Origin: Candidatus Caccoplasma merdavium
GTDB taxonomy: Bacteria > Bacteroidota > Bacteroidia > Bacteroidales > UBA11471
Reading direction: 5' to 3'
NCBI GenBank assembly: GCA_018715595.1
Contig: DVLI01000022.1
Location: 1 to 64,000, forward strand
DNA: 64,000 nt
Shown here: piece after piece, positions 27,040 to 34,916 of the stretch
How positions within the stretch are numbered: the stretch's first letter is position 1
Layout of the letters: each line of letters opens with the position of its first letter
Position numbers and translations under genes: made by a program
The notes under the pieces: generated by a model
What the model saw: the letters and a program-made list of their open reading frames with translations, nothing else
What the model was told of the DNA's origin: nothing
Databases searched by the model: none

Positions 27040-27936
27040 ATGAGCGAAATCGAGAAAATCAACCATGTTTTTGAATACAACGACCTCATGGGGGTCGAAA
27101 CGCTCAACCCCTTGGTGAGTGTCGTCGACTGGTCGAAATGCGAGCCGATGTTTTCGTCGCGCCTTTCTTATGGATTCTATGCCGTTTTTCTCAAAGATAT
27201 CAAGTGCGGCGACATGCGCTATGGCCGCCATTATTACGATTATCAAGAGGGCACGCTCGTGTTCTTGGCTCCGGGTCAGGTCTATGGCATTGAGAACCAT
27301 GATACGAAGGTGCAACCCAAAGGGTGGGCTTTGGTGTTTCACCCCGACCTCATCAGGGGCACTTCGTTGGGACGGCACATCGACGATTACACCTTTTTCT
27401 CTTATGAGGTGAATGAAGCCCTGCACATCTCCGAGCAGGAACGCGGCGTCGTCATGGAGTGCTTGCACAACATCGCGGCCGAGTTGCAACATGCCATCGA
27501 CAAACACAGCCGCATGCTCATTGTCTCCAACATCGAGTTGTTGCTCAACTACTGCATGCGTTTTTATGACCGGCAATTTATTACCCGCAGCAATGAAAAC
27601 AAAGATGTCATTGTCAAGTTCGAACGTTTGTTGCGCGATTATTTCCGCTCGGGAGAACCGGCCGAGTCGGGATTGCCCTCGGTGAAATATTTTGCCGACA
27701 AACTTTTCCTCTCGGCCAATTATTTCGGCGATTTGGTCAAGAAGGAGACGGGTCGGTCGGCGCAAGAGTATATACAGCAACTGCTCATAGCGACGGCCAA
27801 GGAGCGTCTTTGCGACCCCTCGCAGAGTGTGAGCGAGATTGCATACAGCCTGGGATTTCAGTATCCGCAGCATTTCAGCCGCATGTTCAAGAAGAGCGTG
27901 GGTCTCACGCCCAACGAATATCGGCAACACAATTAG
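27040..27936 (+). CDS. AraC-family transcriptional regulator
   Basis: 298 residues from ATG 27040, chosen because the promoter box ends 22 bases upstream; the open frame further up is not protein-like. N-terminal cupin-like sensing domain (DYQEGTLVFLAPGQVYGIEN), C-terminal double HTH with LSANYFGDLVKKETGRSAQE and VSEIAYSLGFQYPQHFSRMF. Divergent from the second RND operon, so it probably controls that pump in response to a small molecule. Confidence 0.9.
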   Translation: MSEIEKINHVFEYNDLMGVETLNPLVSVVDWSKCEPMFSSRLSYGFYAVFLKDIKCGDMRYGRHYYDYQEGTLVFLAPGQVYGIENHDTKVQPKGWALVFHPDLIRGTSLGRHIDDYTFFSYEVNEALHISEQERGVVMECLHNIAAELQHAIDKHSRMLIVSNIELLLNYCMRFYDRQFITRSNENKDVIVKFERLLRDYFRSGEPAESGLPSVKYFADKLFLSANYFGDLVKKETGRSAQEYIQQLLIATAKERLCDPSQSVSEIAYSLGFQYPQHFSRMFKKSVGLTPNEYRQHN

Positions 27937-27946
27937 CAATACGCGA

Positions 27947-27980
27947 CGGGGGCTGCATGCCATGAGACATGCAGCCCCCG
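27947..27980 (+). terminator. Terminator after the AraC gene
   Basis: 13-bp stem (27947-27959 with 27968-27980), eight-base loop, then CTGTTTCTTT. May serve both converging genes. Confidence 0.7.
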
Positions 27981-28005
27981 CTGTTTCTTTACGCGTGATA
28001 ACGCC

Positions 28006-29070
28006 TCATCGGAATTTCATGTCGCACCCCCAGTGACGGGCCAGCCGTCGAGCCTCCTTGGCGGTGAGGTGAATGACCGCTCCGTGTTTGGGTATCGAGA
28101 AGTTGGTCGCTTTCATTACCCCCTTGTTGAAATGACCCAAGTCGGTGAAGGTCTTGAAGTCACTTGTTTCCCTGAATCCGAAGTTGTGGGGTTTGAGGCT
28201 GTATATGTCATACATCAGCACCCAGCGGTCTTCTCCGATGCGTTTCCAGACATTGGGCGCTTCACAACCTCTCGGCTCGGAGTCGTACCAACCCTCTTCG
28301 TAGACATACCCGCTGTGTATCGAGTCGGAGACCGCATGACGGATTCCTGCGCACCCTTCCTGGGCCACATAATAGAGATGGTATTTGTCTCCGACTTTTG
28401 TGATGTCACCGTCGATGTAGGAAAATTCCTTGGGGTAGTTGAAGAGCCGTTTCGGCTCGGTAATCAGGCGGGTGAAAGCATCGTCGGTGTAGGCGTAGTA
28501 GAGTTCACAGCGCTCGTTGCGGTGACGCATGGTGAAGTATATCATCAGCTTGCCCTCTTCGGGGTCGTAGATGGTTTGGGGAGCCCAGGCGCAACCTATG
28601 TCTTCATAGCCGGGAAATGCGGTGTCGAGCCTGAAACAGGAGTGTGTCCAATGTATGAGGTCGGTCGAACGCATCAATACCATCGAACGGTTGTTGCCCC
28701 AGCCGTAGGTCTTGCCGTCGCGTTCCCATTGGGTGGTGCGGTATCCGGCCTCTTGTGCATAGATGTGGAGGTCGGTCATGGCCAGGTAGAAGGCTCCGTC
28801 GGGTCCGCGCATGATGTGCGGGTCGCGTATGCCGTGTTGCTCGGCGATGGTATCGCCCGCAACGACGGGCTGCCCGTTGTTGACATCGGTAAACGAGTAG
28901 CCGTCGGCGCTCAATGCCATGTGGAGGCTGTGCGTGTCGTCCTTGAAATAGACCAGCAGGTAGGCGGCCATCTCTTTCTCAGTGGGAATCTTGACTCTTT
29001 TCTTGGCTTCGGCTGTGGGTACAAGCAGGCAACATGCCAACAGAAAAGTAAGGAAGGAGCGTGTTTTCAT
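28006..29070 (-). CDS. GH43-like glycosidase, secreted
   Basis: 354 residues with a signal peptide (MKTRSFLTFLLACCLLVPTAEA). Five-bladed beta-propeller features of glycoside hydrolase family 43 and relatives: HGIRDPHIMRGPDGAFYLAM with the catalytic-base Asp context, WAPQTIYDPEEGKLMIYF with the Asp of blade 3, and YIDGDITKVGDKYHLYYVAQ. Likely an arabinosidase or related pectin side-chain enzyme; exact activity not decidable. Last gene of an operon with an SGNH esterase. Confidence 0.78.
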   Translation of the reverse strand: MKTRSFLTFLLACCLLVPTAEAKKRVKIPTEKEMAAYLLVYFKDDTHSLHMALSADGYSFTDVNNGQPVVAGDTIAEQHGIRDPHIMRGPDGAFYLAMTDLHIYAQEAGYRTTQWERDGKTYGWGNNRSMVLMRSTDLIHWTHSCFRLDTAFPGYEDIGCAWAPQTIYDPEEGKLMIYFTMRHRNERCELYYAYTDDAFTRLITEPKRLFNYPKEFSYIDGDITKVGDKYHLYYVAQEGCAGIRHAVSDSIHSGYVYEEGWYDSEPRGCEAPNVWKRIGEDRWVLMYDIYSLKPHNFGFRETSDFKTFTDLGHFNKGVMKATNFSIPKHGAVIHLTAKEARRLARHWGCDMKFR

Positions 29071-29079
29071 AAGGTGGGT

Positions 29080-29730
29080 TTATTTTTGATGACGTGATGT
29101 GATAGCTTCAAATACCTTCCGGGCCAATATGCGGGCCCCGGCAGCATCGGGGTGCACTCCGTCGGGAAAATGCTCCGTCATGTTTTGGGTAGGGGTGTGC
29201 AGGTCGATGGTCTTGACCCGTTTCTTGCGGGCGGTTTTTTTGATGGCGGGAATCACTCCGTGCACAAGGGTGCTGTCGTTGATGCCCCAACGGGTGCCGT
29301 AGACGGTGGCCGGGTAGCAAAGGTAGATGCGCGGGCTGCCTTCGTGGCGGAACGAGTCGACGAGTGCCGCCAAGTCGTGTGCGAAGTCGGCGCCATGTTC
29401 CCAGTTGTGCGGCTTGATGTCGTTGGTCCCCAGTTTGATGATGACGATGTCGGGGCGGAAGTCGAGGGCTTTCCTGAATATCTTTTCCTTCACATACGGC
29501 AAATCACCTTTATACAGCAACGTGCGGGAGTTGATGCCGAAATTTCTCACTTCATAACCTTCGCCCAGCATTTCGCCCAATACCGAAGGATAGCACTCCC
29601 TCTCGCGGTTTTCGAGCCCGTAGCCATAGGTGATGCTGTTGCCGACGCAGGCCACCTTCACGGGCTCTTTCGCATAAAGGGTAGCCGATATCCATGTGGC
29701 GGCGATGATATACAGAATTTTTGTTTTCAT
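29080..29730 (-). CDS. SGNH/GDSL hydrolase, secreted
   Basis: 216 residues. Signal peptide MKTKILYIIAATWISATLYA. Block I reads VACVGNSITYGYG (GNS in place of GDS), block III GTND, block V DGVHPDAAG with the catalytic Asp/His pair. Resembles sialate or acetyl-xylan O-acetylesterases; with the GH43-like gene nine bases downstream it probably deacetylates a plant polysaccharide. Start at 29730 chosen for the signal peptide. Confidence 0.8.
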   Translation of the reverse strand: MKTKILYIIAATWISATLYAKEPVKVACVGNSITYGYGLENRERECYPSVLGEMLGEGYEVRNFGINSRTLLYKGDLPYVKEKIFRKALDFRPDIVIIKLGTNDIKPHNWEHGADFAHDLAALVDSFRHEGSPRIYLCYPATVYGTRWGINDSTLVHGVIPAIKKTARKKRVKTIDLHTPTQNMTEHFPDGVHPDAAGARILARKVFEAITSRHQK

Positions 29731-29738
29731 GTCGGTTT

Positions 29739-30005
29739 TTATTGTCCTGAATTTTTTTTGCGTTGCAGCCACGCGATGGCGTATGAGCAGGTAGCCTTGA
29801 ATGTGAGCCCTTCTTCACGGGCGTAGTCGTAGGCTGCCCCCACGAGTCGCGAGGCGATGCCCCGCCCTTCGAGTGCCGACGGGACGATGGTGTGTATGAC
29901 GTCGAGGACATTGTCCTCGCGGCGGTATTCGACATAGGCGATGAGTCCGTCGACCACGGTCTCAAAGCGGCAGGTTTCGGGTCGGTGTGCGATAAGTAGT
30001 TCCAT
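29739..30005 (-). CDS. Small GNAT-like acetyltransferase (YjdJ type)
   Basis: 88 residues from ATG 30005 (MELLIAHRPE). Short GNAT fold of the YjdJ/Gcn5-like group: IHTIVPSALEGRGIASRLVG contains the acetyl-CoA pyrophosphate loop (Q/RxxGxG/A), and CSYAIAWLQRKK is the family's C-terminal signature. Cytoplasmic; substrate unknown. Twenty bases after the NCS2 permease. Confidence 0.75.
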   Translation of the reverse strand: MELLIAHRPETCRFETVVDGLIAYVEYRREDNVLDVIHTIVPSALEGRGIASRLVGAAYDYAREEGLTFKATCSYAIAWLQRKKNSGQ

Positions 30006-30025
30006 TCGTTCCAAAAATTAAGAGA

Positions 30026-31309
30026 TTAAAGAGCAAATTTCAATAGCAGTATGGCGGTCAGGATATACATTGGTACCGAAATTTTATGCCGTTTCCCGCT
30101 GAGCAGGTTTATGACCACATAACTTATCATGCTCAGAATGATTCCTTCGGAGATGCTGTATGCAAACGGAATGATGAGAATGCAGATGAAGGCGGGAATC
30201 GCTTCGCTCAGGTCTGAGAAGTCGATGCTGGTCATCGACGACGCCATGGACAACCCCACCAGGATAAGCACGGCACCGGTGGCCGGAGCCGGTATGGACA
30301 GGAAGAAGGGGGAGAACAGCAGGGCCAAGGCAAAGCAGGTTGCCGTCGTGAATGCCGTCAGTCCCGAGCGTCCGCCCTGGGAGATGCCGCTGGCGCTCTC
30401 GACAAATACCGTTACCGTGCTGGTGCCCAGCATGGCGCCGCAGGTGGTGCCTATGGCATCGGACATGAATGCCTCTTTCAACCGGGGAATGCGTCCGTTG
30501 ACCGTCATGCCGGCTCTGTTGAAGACCCCGATGATGGTACCGAGGGTGTCGAACATGTCGATGAACAGGAAGGTGAAGACCACAATGACCATTTTCAGGG
30601 TGAATATCTCCGAAAATTCAAACTGCATGAAGATGGGCTCTATCGATGGCGGCAGGTTGATGATGCCGTTGTAGTGGGTGATTCCCATCGGAATGCCGAT
30701 GAGCGTTGTGAGGAGAATGCCGATGAGCAACCCGCCCTGCACTTTTTTTATGGCCAGTATGGAGGTGATGGTGAGACCTATCAGTCCCAGTAAGGCATCG
30801 CCGCCGGTCAGATGCCCGATGGTGACGATGGTGGTTTCGTGGGGAACGACGATGCGGCAGTTGATGAGCCCTATAAATGCGATGAACAACCCGATGCCCA
30901 CCCCGATGGCTTGTCGCAGGGTAGGAGGTATGGCATTGACGATGGCTTGCCTCAACTTGGTGAGGGTGAGTATGATGAAGATGATGCCTTCGATAAATAC
31001 CGCCGTGAGGGCAAATTGCCAGGAGTTACCCATTTGCAGGCATACGGTGTAGGTAAAGAAAGCGTTCAGCCCCATGCCCGGTGCCAGGGCAAACGGCATT
31101 TTGGCCCACAGGGCCATGCACATCGTGCCTATGACGGCCGCGCAGGCCGTGGTGGTGAACAAGGCTCCCTTGTCCATTCCTGTCTCCGAGAGTATTGCCG
31201 GATTGACAGCCAAGATATACGACATGGCAAGAAACGAGGTAATGCCGGCCATTATCTCGGTGCGAATTTTCATTGTTGCGGGGTCGAACCCCACCCATTT
31301 TTTCCACAT
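30026..31309 (-). CDS. NCS2-family (AzgA-like) purine permease
   Basis: 427 residues, about 12-14 membrane segments. Family motifs: EIMAGITSFLAMSYILAVNP near the N-terminus, MPFALAPGMGLNAFFTY, FLFIDMFDTLGTIIGV and ESASGISQGGRSGLTAF. These define the AzgA-like hypoxanthine/guanine/adenine:H+ symporters. First gene of a short operon with the acetyltransferase. Confidence 0.88.
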   Translation of the reverse strand: MWKKWVGFDPATMKIRTEIMAGITSFLAMSYILAVNPAILSETGMDKGALFTTTACAAVIGTMCMALWAKMPFALAPGMGLNAFFTYTVCLQMGNSWQFALTAVFIEGIIFIILTLTKLRQAIVNAIPPTLRQAIGVGIGLFIAFIGLINCRIVVPHETTIVTIGHLTGGDALLGLIGLTITSILAIKKVQGGLLIGILLTTLIGIPMGITHYNGIINLPPSIEPIFMQFEFSEIFTLKMVIVVFTFLFIDMFDTLGTIIGVFNRAGMTVNGRIPRLKEAFMSDAIGTTCGAMLGTSTVTVFVESASGISQGGRSGLTAFTTATCFALALLFSPFFLSIPAPATGAVLILVGLSMASSMTSIDFSDLSEAIPAFICILIIPFAYSISEGIILSMISYVVINLLSGKRHKISVPMYILTAILLLKFAL

Positions 31310-31328
31310 GGGCGATTGAAGTTAAAAA

Positions 31329-31360
31329 ACGCATTTTGACGCGATAAGGTCAAAATGCGT
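31329..31360 (-). terminator. Terminator of the SPOR lipoprotein gene
   Basis: 12-bp stem (31329-31340 with 31349-31360), followed on the minus strand by a six-T run. Separates the SPOR gene from the NCS2 permease. Confidence 0.8.
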
Positions 31361-31384
31361 GAAGAAAGAGTGGTTGACTTTTTA

Positions 31385-31846
31385 CTATTGGTTGATGAGC
31401 AGCCAGGCGTCGTTGAACTCGGGCGAATATTTCAGCTTGATGGCATCGCGCAGCTCTTCGGCCTCTTTCCGGGTATCGAAGCTGCCGGCAATCACGCGGT
31501 ACATCATTTGATTGTTGCGTGCCAGGAAAGCACCATAACCGTCTTCTTTGAGGCGCTCTTTCAGTGACGAGGCATTGGTCCGTACCGAAAAACTGCCCAC
31601 GACGACGTTATACAGTTTCAGCATATTGGCGTCGTCATCGACGACCGATATGCGTTCGTTGCTCACCCGCTCTTTTACCGGGGCTTGTGTCGTAACGACT
31701 TCATTCTCGACCGGGACTTCTTCGACGGCCTCTTTCTCTTGTGCTTTCATATATGCAGCCTTGTATGCGCTTTCTTTCGACTTGCACGAGCTGGCACCTA
31801 TCATCATGGCAACAGCGATGAATCCTAAAAAGATTGTTTTTTTCAT
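31385..31846 (-). CDS. SPOR-domain lipoprotein
   Basis: 153 residues. Lipoprotein signal MKKTIFLGFIAVAMMIGASSC; a Glu/Val-rich linker; then a C-terminal SPOR domain (about residues 76-150: LYNVVVGSFSVRTNASSLKE, MMYRVIAGSFDTRKEAEELR) that binds denuded peptidoglycan glycans. Likely periplasmic, septum- or wall-associated. Monocistronic between two regulatory gaps. Confidence 0.88.
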   Translation of the reverse strand: MKKTIFLGFIAVAMMIGASSCKSKESAYKAAYMKAQEKEAVEEVPVENEVVTTQAPVKERVSNERISVVDDDANMLKLYNVVVGSFSVRTNASSLKERLKEDGYGAFLARNNQMMYRVIAGSFDTRKEAEELRDAIKLKYSPEFNDAWLLINQ

Positions 31847-31871
31847 AATATTGAATCGATGTTATATCGAG

Positions 31872-31879
31872 CAAAAATA
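31872..31879 (-). promoter_or_regulatory. -7 element of the SPOR lipoprotein gene
   Basis: TATTTTTG on the minus strand, 26 bases before the ATG, matching TAnnTTTG. Confidence 0.45.
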
Positions 31880-31968
31880 GAAAGAATATTTGACTAATTC
31901 ATCTTTTTTACCGATAATTTTGACAAATCCCCCACCTGCATCTGACCTAATATCGGAGCACGCCGCCG

Positions 31969-31998
31969 TTTGCATGTGATATTTTTTTGTTACATTTG
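31969..31998 (+). promoter_or_regulatory. Promoter of the GH31-GH3 operon
   Basis: TTTG at 31969-31972, 18 bases, TACATTTG at 31991-31998: both boxes of the Bacteroidetes promoter are exact, 33 bases before the GH31 ATG. Confidence 0.7.
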
Positions 31999-32030
31999 CA
32001 ATCATTAATTGTCTACGAAAAAAATACCGC

Positions 32031-34904
32031 ATGAAACACACGCTCTTATTTACGTTGCTTTTTATGTTTGTCCTCACGTCGGGAGCAACCTCGTATAAAA
32101 AAATATCCAACGGTGTCGTAGTGACCCTTCCTGCCCGGAACGACACGACGGCTCGTCTCCTGCGCCTGCAAGTTGTCGATGAGAGCATCATTCGGGTGAC
32201 CGCGGTTCCCGGTCGCAAATTACCCAAAGACAAAAGTTTGGTCGTTCTGCCCGAGGCTTTTACCAAAACCCCTTTCTCACTCTCCGAGCACGAAGGCACC
32301 CTTACTTTGTCGACCCGCGAGGTACGGGCTTCGGTCGACCTGACAACCGGTGAGGTCTCTTTTGCCGATACCACGGGCGCCGTTCGCCTGCGTGAGCGTT
32401 GCGGTGGCGGCAAGACATTCTCGCCCATCACGGTCGACGGCGTATCGGCATACAGCTATCGCCAGCAGTTCGAGTCTCCGGCCGATGAGGCGTTTTATGG
32501 ATTGGGACAGCACCAGTCCGATGAGTTCAACTACAAGGGCAAGAACGAGTCTCTCTTCCAGTACAACACCAAAGTGTCGGTACCGTTCATTCTCTCCAAC
32601 AAGAACTACGGGCTCCTGTTCGACACCTATTCCCTCTGCAAGTGGGGCGACAGTCGCGAATATGCCCAGCTGGGAGACCTTTTCGACCTCTACGATGCCG
32701 ATGGAAAATACGGCGCGCTGACGGCACTCTATCGTCCCGATGCCATGAACAAAAAGGTGCAGCCGTTGACTCGCCGCGAGAGTCGCATATATTATGAAGA
32801 CCAGAAAACCATTCTCGATTTGCCGCAGGATTTCCCGCTCAACGGCGCTCGTGTCCTCTATACGGGGGAGATAGCCGCCCGCGAGACGGGCGATTATCGC
32901 TTTTTGCTCTATTATGCCGGATATGTAAAAATCTATATCGATGGTGAATTGCTCGTGCCCGAACGTTGGCGCACGGCATGGAATCCCAACAGCTATAAGT
33001 TCACGACCCGCCTCACGGCCGGCGAGCGTGTGCCCATACGCATCGAGTGGGCTCCCGATGGAGGCGTTTCCTACCTCGGCTTGCGGGCGTTGAGCCCTGT
33101 CGACCCGACCGAGCAGAACCGGCTCTCGTGGTATAGCGAAATGAGCGAGGCCCTCGATTATTATTACATGGCCGGCAACAATGCCGATGAGGTGATTGCC
33201 GCATACCGCCGCCTTACCGGCAAGGCACAGGTCATGCCGCGGTGGGCGATGGGTTTCTGGCAGAGCCGCGAACGGTATAAGACGCAGAAGGAAATATTGG
33301 CCGCGCTCGACGAGTTCCGCCGCCGGGAGATACCCATCGACAATATCGTCCTCGATTGGAGCTATTGGCCCGAAGATGCCTGGGGCAGCCACGAATTTGA
33401 TGCCGCCCGCTTCCCCGAGCCGCGCGCCATGGTCGATTCGATACATGCACAGCATGCCCGCATGATGATTTCGGTGTGGCCCAAATTCTATATGACCACC
33501 GAGCATTACAAGGAGTTCGACCGTCACGGCTGGATATACCAACAGGCCATCAAAGACAGTATCCGCGACTGGATAGGCCCCGGTTACATCGGCTCTTTCT
33601 ACGATGCCTACTCGCCCGGTGCCCGCAAACTGTTTTGGCGACAGATGCAGGAGCACCTCTATCCGTTGGGCATCGATGCCTGGTGGATGGACGCCAGTGA
33701 ACCCAACGTGCGCGACTGCACCGATATGGACTATCGCAAAGCGCTTTGCGGCCCCACCTCCCTGGGCCCTTCGACCCAGTATTTCAACGCCTACGCCCTG
33801 ATGAATGCCGATGCCATTTACAACGGCCAGCGTGCGGTCGAGCCCGACCGTCGCGTCTTCTTGTTGACCCGTTCGGGGTTTGCCGGCTTGCAACGCTACT
33901 CGACCGCCACTTGGAGCGGAGACATTGCCACCCGTTGGGAAGACATGAAGGCTCAGATTTCGGCCGGTCTCAATTTCTCCATCAGCGGCATTCCCTATTG
34001 GTCGATGGATATTGGCGGTTTCTGTGTCGAAAAACGCTATGAGGCGGGATTCAAGTATTTCAACAAGACCGGCCGGGAAAATGCCGACCTCAAAGAGTGG
34101 CGCGAGTTGAATGCCCGCTGGTTCCAGTTCGGCGCATTTGTCCCCATCTTCCGTTCGCACGGGCAGTATCCCTATCGCGAAATCTACAACATCGCCCCCG
34201 AAGGCCATGAGGCTTACCGCACGATTGCCTATTATACCCGCCTGCGTTATGCCCTCATGCCCTACATCTACACGTTGGCCGGCATGACCTGGCACGACGA
34301 CTACACCATTATGCGCCCCTTGGTGATGGACTTCCCCTCTGATACGGCGGTGTGGAACGTCGGCGACCAATATATGTTCGGGCCGGCCTTCATGGTTTGC
34401 CCCGTCTACACCTACGGAGCCCGTTCGCGCGAAGTGACATTTCCCGCCGGTACCGGGTGGTACGACTTTTATTCGGGTGCACATATCGTCGGCGGTCAGC
34501 GTTATGCCGTCTCGGCACCCTATGCCCAAATGCCGCTCTTTGTGCGCGAAGGTTCGATTGTGCCCTTCGGTCGGGAAATGCAGTATAGCGACCAGTATCC
34601 GGCCGATACGCTCACGCTTTACCTCTATACCGGCCGTGATGCCCGCTTCACGCTTTACGAAGACGAGAATACCAATTATAACTACGAGAAGGGAGCCTAC
34701 TTGCAAATACCCTTCTCCTATGATGAGGCTTCGGGTGTGCTGACCGTCGGAGCGCAACAGGGTGCCTATGCGGGAATGCCTCTGCGCCGCACGTTGCATG
34801 TGGTGGTCGTTAAGCCCGATGCGCCGGCGGCTTATGACCCCAATCGCACGCCCGATTACACGGTCGACTATTCCGGACAAAAAATCGAGTTGAAATTGAA
34901 ATAA
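32031..34904 (+). CDS. GH31 glycosidase with PA14 insert, probable alpha-xylosidase
   Basis: 957 residues, signal peptide at the N-terminus (MKHTLLFTLLFMFVLTSGAT). N-terminal beta domain, an inserted PA14 module (about 240-360: LYTGEIAARETGDYRFLLYY), then the GH31 barrel with nucleophile Asp 554 in WWMDASEPN and acid/base Asp 631 in TWSGDIAT. The PA14 insertion is seen in Bacteroides xyloglucan alpha-xylosidases, so alpha-xylosidase is more likely than alpha-glucosidase. Followed 12 bases later by a GH3 gene, a pairing that fits stepwise xyloglucan oligosaccharide breakdown. Confidence 0.87.
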   Translation: MKHTLLFTLLFMFVLTSGATSYKKISNGVVVTLPARNDTTARLLRLQVVDESIIRVTAVPGRKLPKDKSLVVLPEAFTKTPFSLSEHEGTLTLSTREVRASVDLTTGEVSFADTTGAVRLRERCGGGKTFSPITVDGVSAYSYRQQFESPADEAFYGLGQHQSDEFNYKGKNESLFQYNTKVSVPFILSNKNYGLLFDTYSLCKWGDSREYAQLGDLFDLYDADGKYGALTALYRPDAMNKKVQPLTRRESRIYYEDQKTILDLPQDFPLNGARVLYTGEIAARETGDYRFLLYYAGYVKIYIDGELLVPERWRTAWNPNSYKFTTRLTAGERVPIRIEWAPDGGVSYLGLRALSPVDPTEQNRLSWYSEMSEALDYYYMAGNNADEVIAAYRRLTGKAQVMPRWAMGFWQSRERYKTQKEILAALDEFRRREIPIDNIVLDWSYWPEDAWGSHEFDAARFPEPRAMVDSIHAQHARMMISVWPKFYMTTEHYKEFDRHGWIYQQAIKDSIRDWIGPGYIGSFYDAYSPGARKLFWRQMQEHLYPLGIDAWWMDASEPNVRDCTDMDYRKALCGPTSLGPSTQYFNAYALMNADAIYNGQRAVEPDRRVFLLTRSGFAGLQRYSTATWSGDIATRWEDMKAQISAGLNFSISGIPYWSMDIGGFCVEKRYEAGFKYFNKTGRENADLKEWRELNARWFQFGAFVPIFRSHGQYPYREIYNIAPEGHEAYRTIAYYTRLRYALMPYIYTLAGMTWHDDYTIMRPLVMDFPSDTAVWNVGDQYMFGPAFMVCPVYTYGARSREVTFPAGTGWYDFYSGAHIVGGQRYAVSAPYAQMPLFVREGSIVPFGREMQYSDQYPADTLTLYLYTGRDARFTLYEDENTNYNYEKGAYLQIPFSYDEASGVLTVGAQQGAYAGMPLRRTLHVVVVKPDAPAAYDPNRTPDYTVDYSGQKIELKLK

Positions 34905-34916
34905 ACCCTTTTTATC

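Noticed and set aside
27010-27963. Minus-strand open frame of 317 codons across the AraC gene
   Set aside because: Antisense shadow; the HTH and cupin motifs belong to the plus strand.
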